Shown: positions 1 through 10,020 of the stretch, one piece after another
Layout: every line of letters begins with the position of its first letter
How positions within the stretch are numbered: position 1 is the stretch's first letter
Assembly: GCF_021404465.1 (NCBI RefSeq)
Contig: NZ_JABFTT010000009.1
Coordinates: 62,001 to 126,000, forward strand
Direction of reading: 5' to 3'
DNA from: Billgrantia zhangzhouensis
Lineage (GTDB): Bacteria > Pseudomonadota > Gammaproteobacteria > Pseudomonadales > Halomonadaceae
Length of the DNA stretch: 64,000 nucleotides
Notes under the pieces: model-generated
Databases searched by the model: none
What the model was told of the DNA's origin: nothing
Seen by the model: the letters and a program-made list of their open reading frames with translations, nothing else
Position numbers and translations under genes: made by a program

Positions 1-419
1 CACCGCAGGCGCTGGAACAGTTGAAGGAGGCGCGAACTTTCTTCGAGTTGGGCATGGTGGACAAGGCGGCACGCCAGGCGACGTCTGAGAATGTGGCGAG
101 GTTGCGTGAGCTGGTGGGAGAGCAGCGACGTCACCTGAATAAGGATGCCGCCGCTTTCGTGCAGGCCGACATGGCTTTCCATACGGCGATCGCTGCCATG
201 ACGCGCAACCCCATTTTCACTGCTACCAGTCAGGCAATGCTGGGTTGGCTCGCTCGGTTTCATGCCGGCATTCTGCACTGGGAAGGTAATGAAGAAACTA
301 CGCTGATGGAGCATGAACGGATCATCGACCGTATCGAAGCGGGTGAGTCCGATCAGGCAGTCACGGAAATGAAGAAGCACCTCGAACGGGCTAGAGCGCT
401 CTACACAACCAACAATTGA
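1..419 (+). CDS. GntR-family transcriptional regulator, C-terminal FCD domain (5'-truncated by window edge)
   Basis: The reading frame is open to the left edge (first full codon at base 3), so the N-terminal winged-helix DNA-binding domain lies outside the window. What remains is an all-helical FCD ligand-binding domain. It has the family's conserved D-x-x-FH segment (DMAFHTAI) and a later EHERIIDRIEAG helix; the Asp and His residues normally hold a metal or carboxylate ligand. The family (FadR, PdhR, LldR type) regulates genes for organic-acid or sugar-acid use, usually adjacent ones. The target is probably to the left of the window and cannot be named from here. Confidence 0.85.
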   Translation, partial: PQALEQLKEARTFFELGMVDKAARQATSENVARLRELVGEQRRHLNKDAAAFVQADMAFHTAIAAMTRNPIFTATSQAMLGWLARFHAGILHWEGNEETTLMEHERIIDRIEAGESDQAVTEMKKHLERARALYTTNN

Positions 420-453
420 CAAGTCGACAGTAGCAGTCCCCTCGAGCCTGCCT

Positions 454-750
454 TCAGCGCCTTTTGACGTACAGCCCCAACATGCACATTACCATGCCGG
501 CTACCGACAGCAGCATGCCGCCGTTGACCAGCCAGGGCTGACGCTCGATCCAGGGTACGAAGGGCTGGGGCGACTCGCGGCATATGCCCGCCAGGTAATC
601 CCAGTAGCCGCCCTGGATCAGGGTGCATTCACGCACGCTACTGAGTTCCCAGAAATAGATGCCCATCAGTATGAAGAGAGGCAGGATCAACAGCAGCAGT
701 CCGAGTCGTAGCATCAGCATTCCAAAGTCGAAATAATGTGCAGCAATCAA
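454..750 (-). CDS. small hypothetical membrane protein (98 aa)
   Basis: I do not recognise the family. The protein has two hydrophobic segments (roughly residues 11-34 and 76-92) around a short polar stretch containing two Cys, and ends in KRR. It starts 11 bases after the stop of the M48 protease gene on the same strand, so the two are probably co-transcribed. The start used is TTG at 750, which has an AGGGAA ribosome site at good distance. An in-frame ATG at 720 is a possible alternative that would remove ten residues. Confidence 0.55.
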   Translation of the reverse strand: MIAAHYFDFGMLMLRLGLLLLILPLFILMGIYFWELSSVRECTLIQGGYWDYLAGICRESPQPFVPWIERQPWLVNGGMLLSVAGMVMCMLGLYVKRR

Positions 751-761
751 TCAGCGTTTCC

Positions 762-1562
762 CTAGGGGCGCGGGCAGTTGGGCTGCCTCCCCGCCTGCCG
801 TGCCTGCTCGTAGCGGGCCATGGCGTTGTCCATCTCGGCTTGCAAGCCCTGCATGCGCTGGCCATGGCTGGGGTGGGTAGACATCCAGGCCGGTGGGCGG
901 GCACCGCCCTGAGCACTCATGTTGTCCCACAATTCCAGGCTGGCACGCGGGTCGAAGCCGGCTTCGGCCATCAGCCGCAGGCCGATGATGTCGGCTTCGC
1001 TCTCGTGACGGCGCGAGAAGGGTAGCAGGATGCCATACTGGGCGCCTAGGCCCAGCGCGCCCATCAGTTGTTCACCCCCTGGTCCCCGCATGCCGGCGGC
1101 CGACGATAGCACCGACAGAGCGAGCTGTGTCGAAGTCTGGGTCGAGACGCGTTCGTTGGCATGGCGGGCAAGCACGTGACCGACCTCGTGGCCAATGACC
1201 GCAGCGAGCTGATCCTGACTGACGGCCACGTCGAACAGCCCGGTATTGACCCCCATGTAGCCGCCGGGCAGGGCGAAGGCGTTGGCCTGCTCCGACTCGA
1301 ACACATGGATCTGCCAGTCCTGGTTACGCTCTTGCTCCGGCAGCACGGTGATGATGGCACTGGCCACGCACTGGGCGTAGCGCTGTTGGGCCTGACCGGC
1401 TGAGGGGAGATCCTGCTGGTATTGATCGTAAGCCTCGCGGCCCATCTGGTTGAGCTGCGCATCGGACATCAGCGTGAACTGCTGGCGACCGGTCGGCGAG
1501 GTGGTACAGGCGGTAATGGTGAGGGCCAGGGTGGCCACGGCAGCACAGCGAATCCAGCGCAT
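762..1562 (-). CDS. M48-family metalloprotease, lipoprotein
   Basis: Zinc peptidase of 266 aa probably acting in the periplasm on envelope proteins (LoiP/BepA-like family). The N-terminus is a lipoprotein signal with lipobox I-T-A-C, so Cys19 would be lipidated. The catalytic motif HEVGH is at residues 125-129 and the third zinc ligand is in ESEAD at 187-191. The chosen ATG at 1562 begins the signal peptide; a longer open frame upstream encodes low-complexity Pro/Ala/Arg sequence and is unlikely to be translated. There are no TPR repeats, so it is the short LoiP-like form and not full BepA. It precedes the 98-aa membrane protein gene on the same strand. Confidence 0.88.
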   Translation of the reverse strand: MRWIRCAAVATLALTITACTTSPTGRQQFTLMSDAQLNQMGREAYDQYQQDLPSAGQAQQRYAQCVASAIITVLPEQERNQDWQIHVFESEQANAFALPGGYMGVNTGLFDVAVSQDQLAAVIGHEVGHVLARHANERVSTQTSTQLALSVLSSAAGMRGPGGEQLMGALGLGAQYGILLPFSRRHESEADIIGLRLMAEAGFDPRASLELWDNMSAQGGARPPAWMSTHPSHGQRMQGLQAEMDNAMARYEQARQAGRQPNCPRP

Positions 1563-1687
1563 CTTCAGATACCTCGTTCGTTCAGATCCCTTGAGACCCT
1601 GGACGGGGGGGGCGGTTCGCCACAAGATACCTTGAACCGTAACAAGGTCAACATCAAACCGAGCAAGAGAACCCCAAGGAGATGCCA

Positions 1688-2557
1688 ATGGATGTCGAGC
1701 TGAGCAGGCGACTGAGCCGCCTGCTGGATCACGTGGAGCACTGGCTGCCGCCTGCGCCGCAGGAGGTCGACTGGGAACGCGACGTGGCCGCCCTGTGGCA
1801 GCGTCATGTCTTGGGAGGGCGGCTGCTGCCGGTGCCGCCACGGGACAGCCTGGCTTTGGACGACCTGCTGGGGATCGAGCGCCAGAAACTGGCGCTGGTC
1901 GACAACACGCGCGCCTTCCTGCGGGGGCTGCCGGCCAACCACGCTTTGCTGTGGGGCTCGCGCGGCAGCGGCAAGTCGTCGCTGATCCGTGCCATGCTCA
2001 ACAGCCTGGCGTCGGAGGGGTTGCGCCTGGTACAGGTCGACCGCCATGACCTGGCCGGTCTGCCCATGCTGGTCGAGCAGTTGCGCCGGCAACCGCATCG
2101 CTTCGTGGTCTATTGCGACGATCTTTCCTTCGAGGGGCATGACGACGCCTACAAGGCGCTCAAGAGCGTGCTTGACGGCGCGCTCACCGGACCGCCGCCC
2201 AACGTGCTGCTTTACGCCACTTCGAACCGTCGCCACCTGCTGCCTGAGTCCATGGCCGACAACGAGGGCTCGCGCCTGGTGGGGGAGGAGCTACACCACG
2301 GCGACGCGGTGGAGGAGAAGATTTCTCTCTCCGACCGCTTCGGCTTATGGCTCGGTTTCTACCCCTTCAACCAGGACACCTATCTCGAGGCCTGCTGCCA
2401 CTGGGTGACGCAGCTCGGTAGCGAGCAGGATTGGGGCGCCGAGGCGCGTGCCGAAGCGATCCGCTATGCCACCCTGCGTGGCGGCCGCAGCGGTCGCGGT
2501 GCTTGGCAGTTCGCCTGCCAGTGGGTCGGACGCCGACGGCTGCATGAGTCGGCTTGA
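1688..2557 (+). CDS. DUF815-family AAA+ ATP-binding protein
   Basis: P-loop ATPase of unknown cellular role. Walker A is GSRGSGKSS (from about residue 90) and a Walker-B-like stretch VVYCDDLSF lies near residue 140, followed by the sensor-like LLYATSNRRHLLP segment typical of this family. An ATG at 1682 directly abuts the AAGGAG ribosome site, whereas the ATG at 1688 sits six bases downstream of it, so 1688 is the better start. The gene is convergent with the downstream lipoprotein gene, and the two stop codons touch (2557/2558) with no room for a terminator. Confidence 0.85.
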   Translation: MDVELSRRLSRLLDHVEHWLPPAPQEVDWERDVAALWQRHVLGGRLLPVPPRDSLALDDLLGIERQKLALVDNTRAFLRGLPANHALLWGSRGSGKSSLIRAMLNSLASEGLRLVQVDRHDLAGLPMLVEQLRRQPHRFVVYCDDLSFEGHDDAYKALKSVLDGALTGPPPNVLLYATSNRRHLLPESMADNEGSRLVGEELHHGDAVEEKISLSDRFGLWLGFYPFNQDTYLEACCHWVTQLGSEQDWGAEARAEAIRYATLRGGRSGRGAWQFACQWVGRRRLHESA

Positions 2558-3196
2558 TCAGCGCTGTGGAGTCAGCTCTCCGCCCTGTCCCACGGCAAAG
2601 CGCAGGGTCGGGGTCCACAGCCCGGCTGGTAGCGTCACGCCCAGGCCTCGCAGGCTGCCCGGCGTGATGGCCAGTTCGCTGCCCGTGGGGAGTTCGCCCT
2701 GGCTGGCCAACTGGGCGGCGAGTTCCACCATGGGCGCCAGGCGCCGAGTGTCAGTGGCCAGCACGTCGAAGGCCACCGGCAGGCGCAGCTTGGTGTCGTC
2801 GCCGGAGGTCAGGGCTACGTCCTGCTGGTAGTTGCCGCTGACCGGCTCTGCACCGGGCACGTCCAGGGTCCAGCGAAAACCCGACATCTCCACCGCCGGC
2901 ATGCCGACGGGCAGTGACAGGCCCATGGCCAGGGTGGCCTGAACCGGCAGGCTACCCATGCTCAGGCTCGAGGCCGCCAATGACGCAATGTCACTGGTGT
3001 CGAGACCGGCCTGAATCGAGTAGGGGCCGATGCGCACGTCCTCCACGCCCAGGGAGGTCACTGCCAGGCGGAAGGCGAACAGACCAGTCTGGGGCAGGGC
3101 GAGACAACCGCTGAGCAGCATGGCGAGACCAAGCGGGACGAACGAGCGCCGACGATGGCGCGGTACGACGAACGAGAGCACCCGATTCAGGAACAT
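2558..3196 (-). CDS. LEA-type-2-like lipoprotein (212 aa)
   Basis: Probable envelope lipoprotein. The N-terminus is basic, then hydrophobic, ending in lipobox L-S-G-C with Cys31. The remainder alternates short beta-strand-like segments and appears to hold a LEA14/WHy-like beta-sandwich (FRLAVTSLGVEDVRIG near the start), an assignment I hold only loosely. Start ATG 3196 is preceded by a strong AGGAGGAGAGG ribosome site. The function is unknown. Confidence 0.6.
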   Translation of the reverse strand: MFLNRVLSFVVPRHRRRSFVPLGLAMLLSGCLALPQTGLFAFRLAVTSLGVEDVRIGPYSIQAGLDTSDIASLAASSLSMGSLPVQATLAMGLSLPVGMPAVEMSGFRWTLDVPGAEPVSGNYQQDVALTSGDDTKLRLPVAFDVLATDTRRLAPMVELAAQLASQGELPTGSELAITPGSLRGLGVTLPAGLWTPTLRFAVGQGGELTPQR

Positions 3197-3277
3197 CCTC
3201 TCCTCCTGTTGGACGAGGCAGATCGGTAAACGGAGTAGATGACAAGTTCGGCCAGGGGGGCCATCGGTAGGATCATG

Positions 3278-3298
3278 GCCCGGCCTTTGCAGCCGGGC
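3278..3298 (-). terminator. hairpin downstream of der
   Basis: A 7-bp perfect GC stem (GCCCGGC/GCCGGGC) with a 7-base loop lies 15 bases past the der stop codon on the transcribed strand. There is no clear run of U, so it may stabilise the mRNA end and not terminate by itself. Confidence 0.4.
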
Positions 3299-3312
3299 AT
3301 CTTGGACAAGGG

Positions 3313-4716
3313 TCAGCGACGTTTGTTGCGTGCGGCACGAGTGCGCCCCAGCTCGCGCTGCTTGGCTTTCTCCCGGTCGCTGGCGCCGGCCAGCGGGTCG
3401 TAGGGATTCCTGCCGGAGCGAAATTCGAAGCGGATCGGCGTGCCCTTGACCTTGAGCACCTTGCGGAAGGTGTTGGTCAGGAAACGCTTGTAGGCTTCGG
3501 GCAGGGCCTCGGTCTGGTTGCCGTGGACCACGATGATCGGCGGATTGCTGCCGCCCTGGTGGGCCATGCGCAGCTTGATCCGGCGGCCATGCACCAGCGG
3601 CGGCGGGTGCTGGCTCACGGCGTCCTGCAGCAGGGTGGTGAGCCGGTTGGTCGACCAGTGGCTGTTGGCCGAGGCGAAGGCGCGCTCGATGGAGGGGTAG
3701 AGATCGCCCACGCCGGTGCCATGCAGCGCTGAGATGAAGTGCAGGTCGGCATAGTCGGCGAAGCCCAGGCGACGCTTGATCTCGGCGCGCATCTTCTCCT
3801 TGGCTTCGCTCTCCAGGCCGTCCCACTTGTTGACGGCCAGCACCAGGGCGCGGCCGGTGGTCAGCACGTAGTCGAGCAGGTGCAGATCCTGTTCCACCAG
3901 CCCGCTGCGAGCATCGAGCACCATGACCGCGACGTGGCACTCCTTGATCGCCTCCAGGGTCTTGATGATCGAAAACTTCTCGGCGATCTCGCGGACATTC
4001 TTGCGCCGCCGTATGCCGGCGGTATCCACCAGCACATAGGGCTTGCCACGTCGCTCGAAGGGAATCTCGATGGCATCGCGCGTGGTGCCGGCCTCGTCGA
4101 AGACCACGACCCGCTCCTCACCGAGCAGGCGGTTGACCAGCGTCGACTTGCCGACGTTGGGGCGGCCGATGACGCCGATGCGGATGCCTTTGGTGCCGGT
4201 GTCCACGGGAATGCTTTCGTCCCGCTCGGGGAAGGGGGCAAGTACCTCTTCGATCAGCGTGGTGACGTTGCGACCGTGGGCGGCGGCGATGGGGTGTGGG
4301 TCGCCCATGCCGAGTTGCCAGAAGTCGGCCATGGCCGAATGCTCTTCCAGGCCGTCGGTTTTGTTGACCACCAGCCAGGTTTTCTTCTGGTTGACCCGCA
4401 GGTGGTTGGCAATCGCTTCGTCGGCCACGTGGAGACCGGCACGGGCATCGACCAGGAACAGCACGATGTCGGCTTCGTCGATGGCGGCCAGAGACTGTTC
4501 GGCCATGGCCGCGTCGATGCCTTCCTCGTCGCCGCTGATGCCGCCAGTGTCGATCACTGTGTAGGCCTTGCCGCCGAGCGCCCCGTTACCGTACTTGCGG
4601 TCGCGGGTGAGCCCGGGGAAGTCTGCCACCAGCGCGTCGCGCGAGCGGGTCAGGCGGTTGAACAGGGTCGACTTGCCCACGTTGGGGCGGCCGACCAGGG
4701 CGATCACGGGTGTCAT
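3313..4716 (-). CDS. der: ribosome biogenesis GTPase Der (EngA)
   Basis: Essential GTPase for 50S subunit maturation, 467 aa. It has the family's hallmark of two tandem G domains, each with a [10 protein letters not shown]-loop (near residues 8 and 183), DTGG/DTAG switch motifs and NKTD/NKWD specificity motifs. A C-terminal KH-like domain and a basic tail ending in RNKRR follow. Its ATG overlaps the bamB stop by four bases, so translation of the two is probably coupled. It is the last gene of the long minus-strand block. Confidence 0.98.
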   Translation of the reverse strand: MTPVIALVGRPNVGKSTLFNRLTRSRDALVADFPGLTRDRKYGNGALGGKAYTVIDTGGISGDEEGIDAAMAEQSLAAIDEADIVLFLVDARAGLHVADEAIANHLRVNQKKTWLVVNKTDGLEEHSAMADFWQLGMGDPHPIAAAHGRNVTTLIEEVLAPFPERDESIPVDTGTKGIRIGVIGRPNVGKSTLVNRLLGEERVVVFDEAGTTRDAIEIPFERRGKPYVLVDTAGIRRRKNVREIAEKFSIIKTLEAIKECHVAVMVLDARSGLVEQDLHLLDYVLTTGRALVLAVNKWDGLESEAKEKMRAEIKRRLGFADYADLHFISALHGTGVGDLYPSIERAFASANSHWSTNRLTTLLQDAVSQHPPPLVHGRRIKLRMAHQGGSNPPIIVVHGNQTEALPEAYKRFLTNTFRKVLKVKGTPIRFEFRSGRNPYDPLAGASDREKAKQRELGRTRAARNKRR

Positions 4717-5879
4717 CGTTTGATTTCCAGGGCCTCCAGGCGGCCGTCGTTGGCCAGCACGTAGATGCGGCGGAAGTCGGTGACGGGACGTAGGCTGATG
4801 CCGGAGCTGTCGACCCGGGTGCGGGCAGTGAAGCGTCCGTTCTGGATATCGAGCAGGTGCAGGTAGCCCTCGAAATCGCCCAGCACCAGGTTGCCGTCGG
4901 CAAAGGCCGGTGAGGTCAGCCAGCGTCCCTCGAGGTCACGGTTGCGCCATACTTCCTCGCCGGTGCGGGCGTCGAAGGCGATGACGTGGCTGGCTTCATT
5001 GACGGTGAACAGGCGGTCGCCGACCAGTACCGGGGTCTGGTAGCTGGAGTGCTCGCGCTCCCACAGGATCTCGCCGCTGGGCGCTTCCAGGGCGGCCAGA
5101 CGACCGTTATAGCTGGTCACGAACAGCCGGCCATCGGGCGTGAGTACCGGCTGGCCACCGAGGTCGACCATGCGGTCGATCTCGCTACGCCCGCGAGGCA
5201 CGGCGATGCGCCTTTCCCACAGCGGCTGGCCGCTGCGGTTGTCCAGCGTGACCAGGCGGCCATTGGCGAAACCGGCAAAGGTGACCGGATCGATCACTGT
5301 GGGGGTGCCGGTGCCGCGGAGGGTCAGGGCGGGCTCGGTGGTGGTGTGCACCCAGCGCTCGCGGCCGGTCTGCCGGTCAAGCGCGGTGACCACGCCGTCG
5401 ACGCTCTGGACCACGAGCAGTTGCTGGTTGGGCTGCGGTGCAGCGAGGACTTCGCTGGAGACGCGCGTGCGCCAGCTGACGTCGCCGTTGGATTGGTTCA
5501 GTGCCAGCACCTCGCCGTTACGGGTGCCGAGGTAGACCTGCCCGGCCACGGCGGTCAGGCCGCTGGACACGCCGACGCCAAGGTCGGTTTGCCAGCGACG
5601 CTCACCGCTCTGCGCGTCGAAGGCCATGACCCGGCCGCGCTCGTCGGCGGCATAGATCACTCCGTTGTCGAGCGAGGGTGCGATGGGGTAGGTTGCCCGG
5701 CCGAGGCCTTGGCCGACCCGCTGGCGCCAGTCGGTGTCGAGTTCGGCCTGGGCCTCGAAGCGCTGCAGCTGCTTGGGGCTGTAGCGCGGCTCCGCCTTGT
5801 TGGCGCAGCCGGCCAGCAGGCCGAGAGCCAGGATTCCCACCAGGGCGAGGGCGGATTTGCGAGCATTCATCGTCTTCAT
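4713..5879 (-). CDS. bamB: outer membrane assembly lipoprotein BamB
   Basis: Eight-bladed beta-propeller lipoprotein of the BAM complex that helps insert beta-barrel proteins in the outer membrane. The signal peptide ends in lipobox LLAGC (Cys25). Repeated PQQ-like blade motifs are visible (for example the pattern V-x-ALD-x-x-TG-x-x-x-W). Its length of 388 aa is typical. The start ATG at 5879 overlaps the yfgM stop and its stop overlaps der, the order yfgM-bamB-der seen in other gammaproteobacteria. Confidence 0.96.
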   Translation of the reverse strand: MKTMNARKSALALVGILALGLLAGCANKAEPRYSPKQLQRFEAQAELDTDWRQRVGQGLGRATYPIAPSLDNGVIYAADERGRVMAFDAQSGERRWQTDLGVGVSSGLTAVAGQVYLGTRNGEVLALNQSNGDVSWRTRVSSEVLAAPQPNQQLLVVQSVDGVVTALDRQTGRERWVHTTTEPALTLRGTGTPTVIDPVTFAGFANGRLVTLDNRSGQPLWERRIAVPRGRSEIDRMVDLGGQPVLTPDGRLFVTSYNGRLAALEAPSGEILWEREHSSYQTPVLVGDRLFTVNEASHVIAFDARTGEEVWRNRDLEGRWLTSPAFADGNLVLGDFEGYLHLLDIQNGRFTARTRVDSSGISLRPVTDFRRIYVLANDGRLEALEIKR

Positions 5880-6520
5880 AGCGTGGCCTCTTCGACACCC
5901 AGGTCGTCGAGCTTGAGCTGGACGCCATAGATCGGCTGGTTACGTTGTTCGGCGACCGCGAGGGCCTCCTGCCAGGCCTGGCGGGCTTCGTCGTCGCGAC
6001 CCAGGGCGCGCAGGGCATCGCCGCGCACATCGGCTTGCTGGGCGGCCAGGGCGGCGGGTACGTCACGTGCCAGCGTCTCGAGTGCGCCATCGGCATCGCC
6101 GTCGGCCACTTGCAGTCGGGCCAGGCGCAGTCGTGCCAGACCCTGCACGTAGTCGCGTCCGCTGGATTCGATCACGCTCTCGAGCACCTGACGGGCTTCG
6201 CTCAGATCGCCCTCCTCGACGGCGAGACGGGCATCGATCAGGCGCGCCAGGTCGGCGTACAGCGTACGACCATGATTGTCGGTGATCTCGACCACCAGGC
6301 TGCGGGCCTCGTCGACGTTACCGCCGTCGGCCAGGTTGATCAGGTGCTGATAGCGCATGGAGGCGGCTTCCGCCTGGTTGTCCTGATAATTCTGCCAGGC
6401 GTTCCAGCCCACCACGCCGGCGATGGCGATGGCAACGCCGGCAATCAGCGAGGTGCCATTCTCCTTCCACCAGCGCTTGATGGCTTCCAGCTGCTCTTCT
6501 TCGGTTCTCAGCTCCGCCAC
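5876..6520 (-). CDS. yfgM: YfgM-family SecYEG-associated TPR protein
   Basis: Inner-membrane protein with a short cytoplasmic N-terminus, one membrane segment (about residues 22-42, GTSLIAGVAIAIAGVVGW) and a periplasmic TPR-like helical domain. E. coli YfgM links the translocon to periplasmic chaperones. The start codon is GTG (6520), seven bases after an AAGGAG ribosome site; no nearby ATG fits. It is followed without a gap by bamB. Confidence 0.9.
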   Translation of the reverse strand: MAELRTEEEQLEAIKRWWKENGTSLIAGVAIAIAGVVGWNAWQNYQDNQAEAASMRYQHLINLADGGNVDEARSLVVEITDNHGRTLYADLARLIDARLAVEEGDLSEARQVLESVIESSGRDYVQGLARLRLARLQVADGDADGALETLARDVPAALAAQQADVRGDALRALGRDDEARQAWQEALAVAEQRNQPIYGVQLKLDDLGVEEATL

Positions 6521-6555
6521 GGGCGGTCTCCTTTACACGGCAAAATGCGGTTCGG

Positions 6556-7866
6556 TCAGGCGTGCTCGCTGCCCACCAGATCGGCCAGGGTCTTGGCCAG
6601 GGCGTCCTGGGTCAGGTTCAGCTGGTCGCGCTCTTCGCGCAGGAACTTCAGCGTCACGCGACCCTGGGCCAGCTCGTCTTCGCCCAGCAGCAGCGCCAGC
6701 CGGGCGCCGCTCTTGTCGGCCTTCTTGATGCGGCTCTTGAAGCTGCCGCCGCCGCAATGCAGCTGCAGGCGCAGTGCGGGCAGCTCGCTTCTCACCCTTT
6801 CGGCCAGCAGCATGGCCTGGGCGGTGGCGACATCATCCATGGGCAGCACGTAGAGGTCCAGCTCGCCCAAGGCGGCCTCGGGCACCAGTTCCAGGGTCTC
6901 GAGCAGCAGGATCAGCCGCTCGATGCCCATGGCGAAGCCCACCGCCGGGGTCGGCTTGCCGCCGAGCTGCTCGACCAGGCCGTCGTAGCGGCCGCCGGCA
7001 CACACGGTGCCCTGGCTGCCCAGCGCGGTGGTGGTCCACTCGAACACGGTGCGGCAGTAATAGTCGAGGCCGCGCACCAGACGTGGGTTGATCACGTAGT
7101 CGATGCCGGCGGCCTCGAGCAGGGCGGTGAGCCCCTCGAAATGCTCGCGCGAGGCGTCGTCGAGGTGGCCCATCAGCCGCGGCGCGTCGGCCAGCATTGC
7201 CGCCATGTCCGGGTTCTTGGAATCGAGGATGCGCAGCGGGTTGCTCGACAGGCGGCGCAGGGAGTCCTCGTCGAGCTGGTCGCGATGCTGCTCGAAGTAG
7301 GCCACCAGCTTGTCGCGGTAAGCGGCACGAGCCTCGTTGGAGCCAAGTGAGTTGAGCTCCAGGGTGACGTGCTCGATGAGGCCCAGCTCCTTCCACAACC
7401 GTGCCGACAGCATGATCACCTCGGCATCGATGTCCGGCCCCTCCAGGCCGAAGGCTTCCAGGCCGACCTGATGAAACTGCCGGTAGCGGCCCTTCTGCGG
7501 ACGCTCGTGGCGGAACATCGGGCCCTGGTACCACAGCCGCTGGGTCTGGTTGTGCAGCAAGCCGTGCTCCATGGCGGCACGCACGCAACTGGCCGTGCCT
7601 TCGGGACGCAGGGTCAGGCTGTCGCCGTTGCGGTCCTCGAAGGTGTACATTTCCTTTTCGACGATGTCGGTGACTTCGCCGATGGAGCGCGCGAACAGGG
7701 CGGTCTGCTCGACGATGGGCGTGCGGATCTCGGCATAGCCGTAGCGCTTCATCAGCGCCTGGACGGTGCTCTCGAAGTACTGCCACAGGGCGGACTGGCC
7801 CGGCAACAGGTCGTTCATGCCGCGAATGGCCTGGATCTTCTTCTTGGTGCTGTCGGACTTGCTCAA
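6556..7866 (-). CDS. hisS: histidyl-tRNA synthetase
   Basis: Class II aminoacyl-tRNA synthetase charging tRNA-His, 436 aa. The N-terminus has the conserved IRGMNDLLP, motif 2 is [14 protein letters not shown], and the histidine-specific LVRGLDYY and AGGRYDGL segments are present. A C-terminal anticodon-binding domain ends the protein. The only start that keeps the N-terminus is TTG at 7866, supported by AAGGAG six bases upstream. It lies between ispG and yfgM as in Pseudomonas. Confidence 0.98.
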   Translation of the reverse strand: MSKSDSTKKKIQAIRGMNDLLPGQSALWQYFESTVQALMKRYGYAEIRTPIVEQTALFARSIGEVTDIVEKEMYTFEDRNGDSLTLRPEGTASCVRAAMEHGLLHNQTQRLWYQGPMFRHERPQKGRYRQFHQVGLEAFGLEGPDIDAEVIMLSARLWKELGLIEHVTLELNSLGSNEARAAYRDKLVAYFEQHRDQLDEDSLRRLSSNPLRILDSKNPDMAAMLADAPRLMGHLDDASREHFEGLTALLEAAGIDYVINPRLVRGLDYYCRTVFEWTTTALGSQGTVCAGGRYDGLVEQLGGKPTPAVGFAMGIERLILLLETLELVPEAALGELDLYVLPMDDVATAQAMLLAERVRSELPALRLQLHCGGGSFKSRIKKADKSGARLALLLGEDELAQGRVTLKFLREERDQLNLTQDALAKTLADLVGSEHA

Positions 7867-7894
7867 CTGCTGCTCCTTGATGGTCGACGACGAA

Positions 7895-9016
7895 TCAGGC
7901 CCCGCGGGCGATGACGTCCTTCTCGGCCGCTTCCTTCTCGCGTACCTTCTCGCGAATCAGACGCTCCAGGTCGTCGACCAGATGGTCGTTGGTCAGCTTG
8001 GTGGCAGGCTTGCCGTCGATGTAGATCAGATTGTTGGGAGTGCCACCGGTCAGACCGATGTCGCTCTCCTTGGCCTCGCCAGGGCCGTTCACCACGCAGC
8101 CGATCACCGAGACGTCAAGCGGTGTCATGATGTCCTCGAGGCGCTCCTCAAGGGCGTTCATGGTACCGATCACGTCGAAGTTCTGGCGCGAGCAGCTGGG
8201 GCAGGCGATGAAGTTGATGCCCTTGCTGCGTAGGCGCAGGCTCTTGAGCATGTCGTAGCCGACCTTGATCTCTTCCACCGGATCGGCGGCGAGCGAGACG
8301 CGGATGGTATCGCCAATGCCGTCCATCAGCAGCATGCCCAGGCCGATGGAGGACTTGACGGTCCCCGAGCGCAGCCCGCCAGCTTCGGTGATACCCAGGT
8401 GGAGCGGCTGTTCGATCAGCTTGGCCAACTGGCGGTAGGCGGCCACGGCCATGAACACGTCGCTGGCCTTGACGCTGACCTTGTACTCCTGGAAATCGAG
8501 GCGGTCGAGGTGATCGATGTGGCGCATCGCCGACTCCACCAGCGCCTCCGGCGTAGGCTCGCCGTACTTGCGCTGCAGCTCCTTCTCCAGCGAGCCGGCG
8601 TTGACGCCGATGCGGATCGGGATGCCGTTGTCGCGGGCGGCGCCGACCACGGCGCGTACACGCTCCTCCTTGCCGATGTTGCCGGGGTTGATGCGCAGGC
8701 AGTCGACGCCGAGTTCGGCGACGCGCAGGGCGATCTTGTAGTCGAAATGGATATCGGCCACCAGCGGCACGCTCACCTGCTGCTTGATGCGGCCGAAGGC
8801 TTCGGCGGCGTCCATGGTCGGCACCGAGACGCGTACGATATCGGTACCGGCAGCCTCCAGGCGCTGGATCTGGGCCACGGTGGCGGCGACGTCCAGGGTG
8901 TCGGTGTTGGTCATGCTCTGCACCGAGATCGGGGCATCGCCCCCGACCGGTACCTGGCCGACGTGGATCTGGCGCGACTTGCGGCGCACGATAGGTGATG
9001 GGGAATGCATAGGCAT
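7895..9016 (-). CDS. ispG: 4-hydroxy-3-methylbut-2-enyl diphosphate synthase (flavodoxin) IspG
   Basis: Iron-sulfur enzyme of the MEP isoprenoid pathway. The N-terminal TIM-barrel part begins with the conserved [15 protein letters not shown]. The C-terminal 4Fe-4S part carries [10 protein letters not shown] and [12 protein letters not shown], which supply the three Cys. The ATG at 9016 overlaps the rodZ stop (TGATG). A second ATG at 9010 aligns slightly better with the E. coli N-terminus, so the start is uncertain by two codons. Sitting in one block with Fe-S assembly genes is conserved synteny and may not imply shared control. Confidence 0.97.
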   Translation of the reverse strand: MPMHSPSPIVRRKSRQIHVGQVPVGGDAPISVQSMTNTDTLDVAATVAQIQRLEAAGTDIVRVSVPTMDAAEAFGRIKQQVSVPLVADIHFDYKIALRVAELGVDCLRINPGNIGKEERVRAVVGAARDNGIPIRIGVNAGSLEKELQRKYGEPTPEALVESAMRHIDHLDRLDFQEYKVSVKASDVFMAVAAYRQLAKLIEQPLHLGITEAGGLRSGTVKSSIGLGMLLMDGIGDTIRVSLAADPVEEIKVGYDMLKSLRLRSKGINFIACPSCSRQNFDVIGTMNALEERLEDIMTPLDVSVIGCVVNGPGEAKESDIGLTGGTPNNLIYIDGKPATKLTNDHLVDDLERLIREKVREKEAAEKDVIARGA

Positions 9017-9990
9017 CACTCTCCCAGGGTGAAACGGGCGACGTTATTGGCCCCGGCGCGAGCGCCCAGGTCGATGCGTTCGCCGGCCCAGCTCAACTCA
9101 ACGCCAGTGGCATTGCCGATGGTCAGGCGGAACGGGGGCTCCCCTTCGACGGTCGCCGTGGTGCCGGGTTCCTGAAGACCGACGAAAACGCGCCGATTGT
9201 TGGCGTCGAAAATCTCGGTCCAGGACTGTTCGTTGAAGGTCAACTGCAGCACCGTGCGCTCGGTGGGCGGTGCCACCTCGGCGACTTCCGGCTCGTCCTC
9301 AGCGACGATCGGCTGCTCGACGGGCGCCTCGACGCTGGCCTCGTCCTCCATGATCGGCTCTTCCTCGCTCATGCCCGCGATCAGTTCGGCGCCGGCGGGA
9401 TCGACCTCTCTGGGCGGTGCGGTTGCGCCTTCGATCGGATCGACGCCTTCCTGCGGTACCGGCGGCAATGCTTCCTCGACCTCGGGCCGCGGCTCCTCCT
9501 CGATGGTAGTGGTGCCATCCAGCGTTTCCACCGAAACCGGGCCGCTCTCGTCGACGGCCGGCGGCTCATTGCCGTCGCGGCTCTGCCACCACACCAGGGT
9601 AAGACCGATCAGGCCGGCAATGACCAGCAGGGTGACCAGCTTGAACAGCCAGGCGCCGATGCGCGACGGCGGTCGAGTGACCTGCACCGGCGTCACGCGC
9701 TGTTCGCTCTCCTGACTGCCGAAGCGTGCCGAGTAAGCCTGCAGTATGGGGCGGTCGTCGATGCCCAGCAGGCGAGCATAGGCGCGCAGGTAACCGCGGC
9801 GGTAGGTGGCCACCGGTACCTGCTCGTAGTTGTCCTCCTCCATGCCGATGACGACGGCAGGCCGAAGGTTCAGGGCGGTGGCAACCTCTTCGCGAGACAG
9901 TCCTTGCGCTTCACGCTCACGGCGAAGCAGCTCCCCTGGGGAGGCCGCGGATGCGAAGTCGATGGCATCGATGTCATGGTTGTCGCTCAT
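9016..9990 (-). CDS. rodZ: cytoskeletal/cell-shape protein RodZ
   Basis: Membrane protein of 324 aa that links MreB to the elongation machinery. It has an N-terminal helix-turn-helix of the Cro/C1 type (residues about 18-80, [17 protein letters not shown]), a basic stretch, one membrane segment (near 112-133), a long Pro/Glu-rich periplasmic linker and a C-terminal DUF4115 beta domain. The linker is unusually acidic, consistent with an envelope facing high salt. Its stop overlaps the ispG start. Confidence 0.94.
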   Translation of the reverse strand: MSDNHDIDAIDFASAASPGELLRREREAQGLSREEVATALNLRPAVVIGMEEDNYEQVPVATYRRGYLRAYARLLGIDDRPILQAYSARFGSQESEQRVTPVQVTRPPSRIGAWLFKLVTLLVIAGLIGLTLVWWQSRDGNEPPAVDESGPVSVETLDGTTTIEEEPRPEVEEALPPVPQEGVDPIEGATAPPREVDPAGAELIAGMSEEEPIMEDEASVEAPVEQPIVAEDEPEVAEVAPPTERTVLQLTFNEQSWTEIFDANNRRVFVGLQEPGTTATVEGEPPFRLTIGNATGVELSWAGERIDLGARAGANNVARFTLGE

Positions 9991-10020
9991 GGCTGAGCAT
10001 CCTTCGTCTAGAGTCGTTGA

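Noticed and set aside
1565-2236. Minus-strand open frame antisense to the DUF815 ATPase
   Set aside because: The plus-strand gene has Walker motifs and a good ribosome site; the antisense frame has neither.
3739-4764. Open frame of 341 codons antisense to der
   Set aside because: No recognisable domain; der on the other strand is unmistakable and full length.
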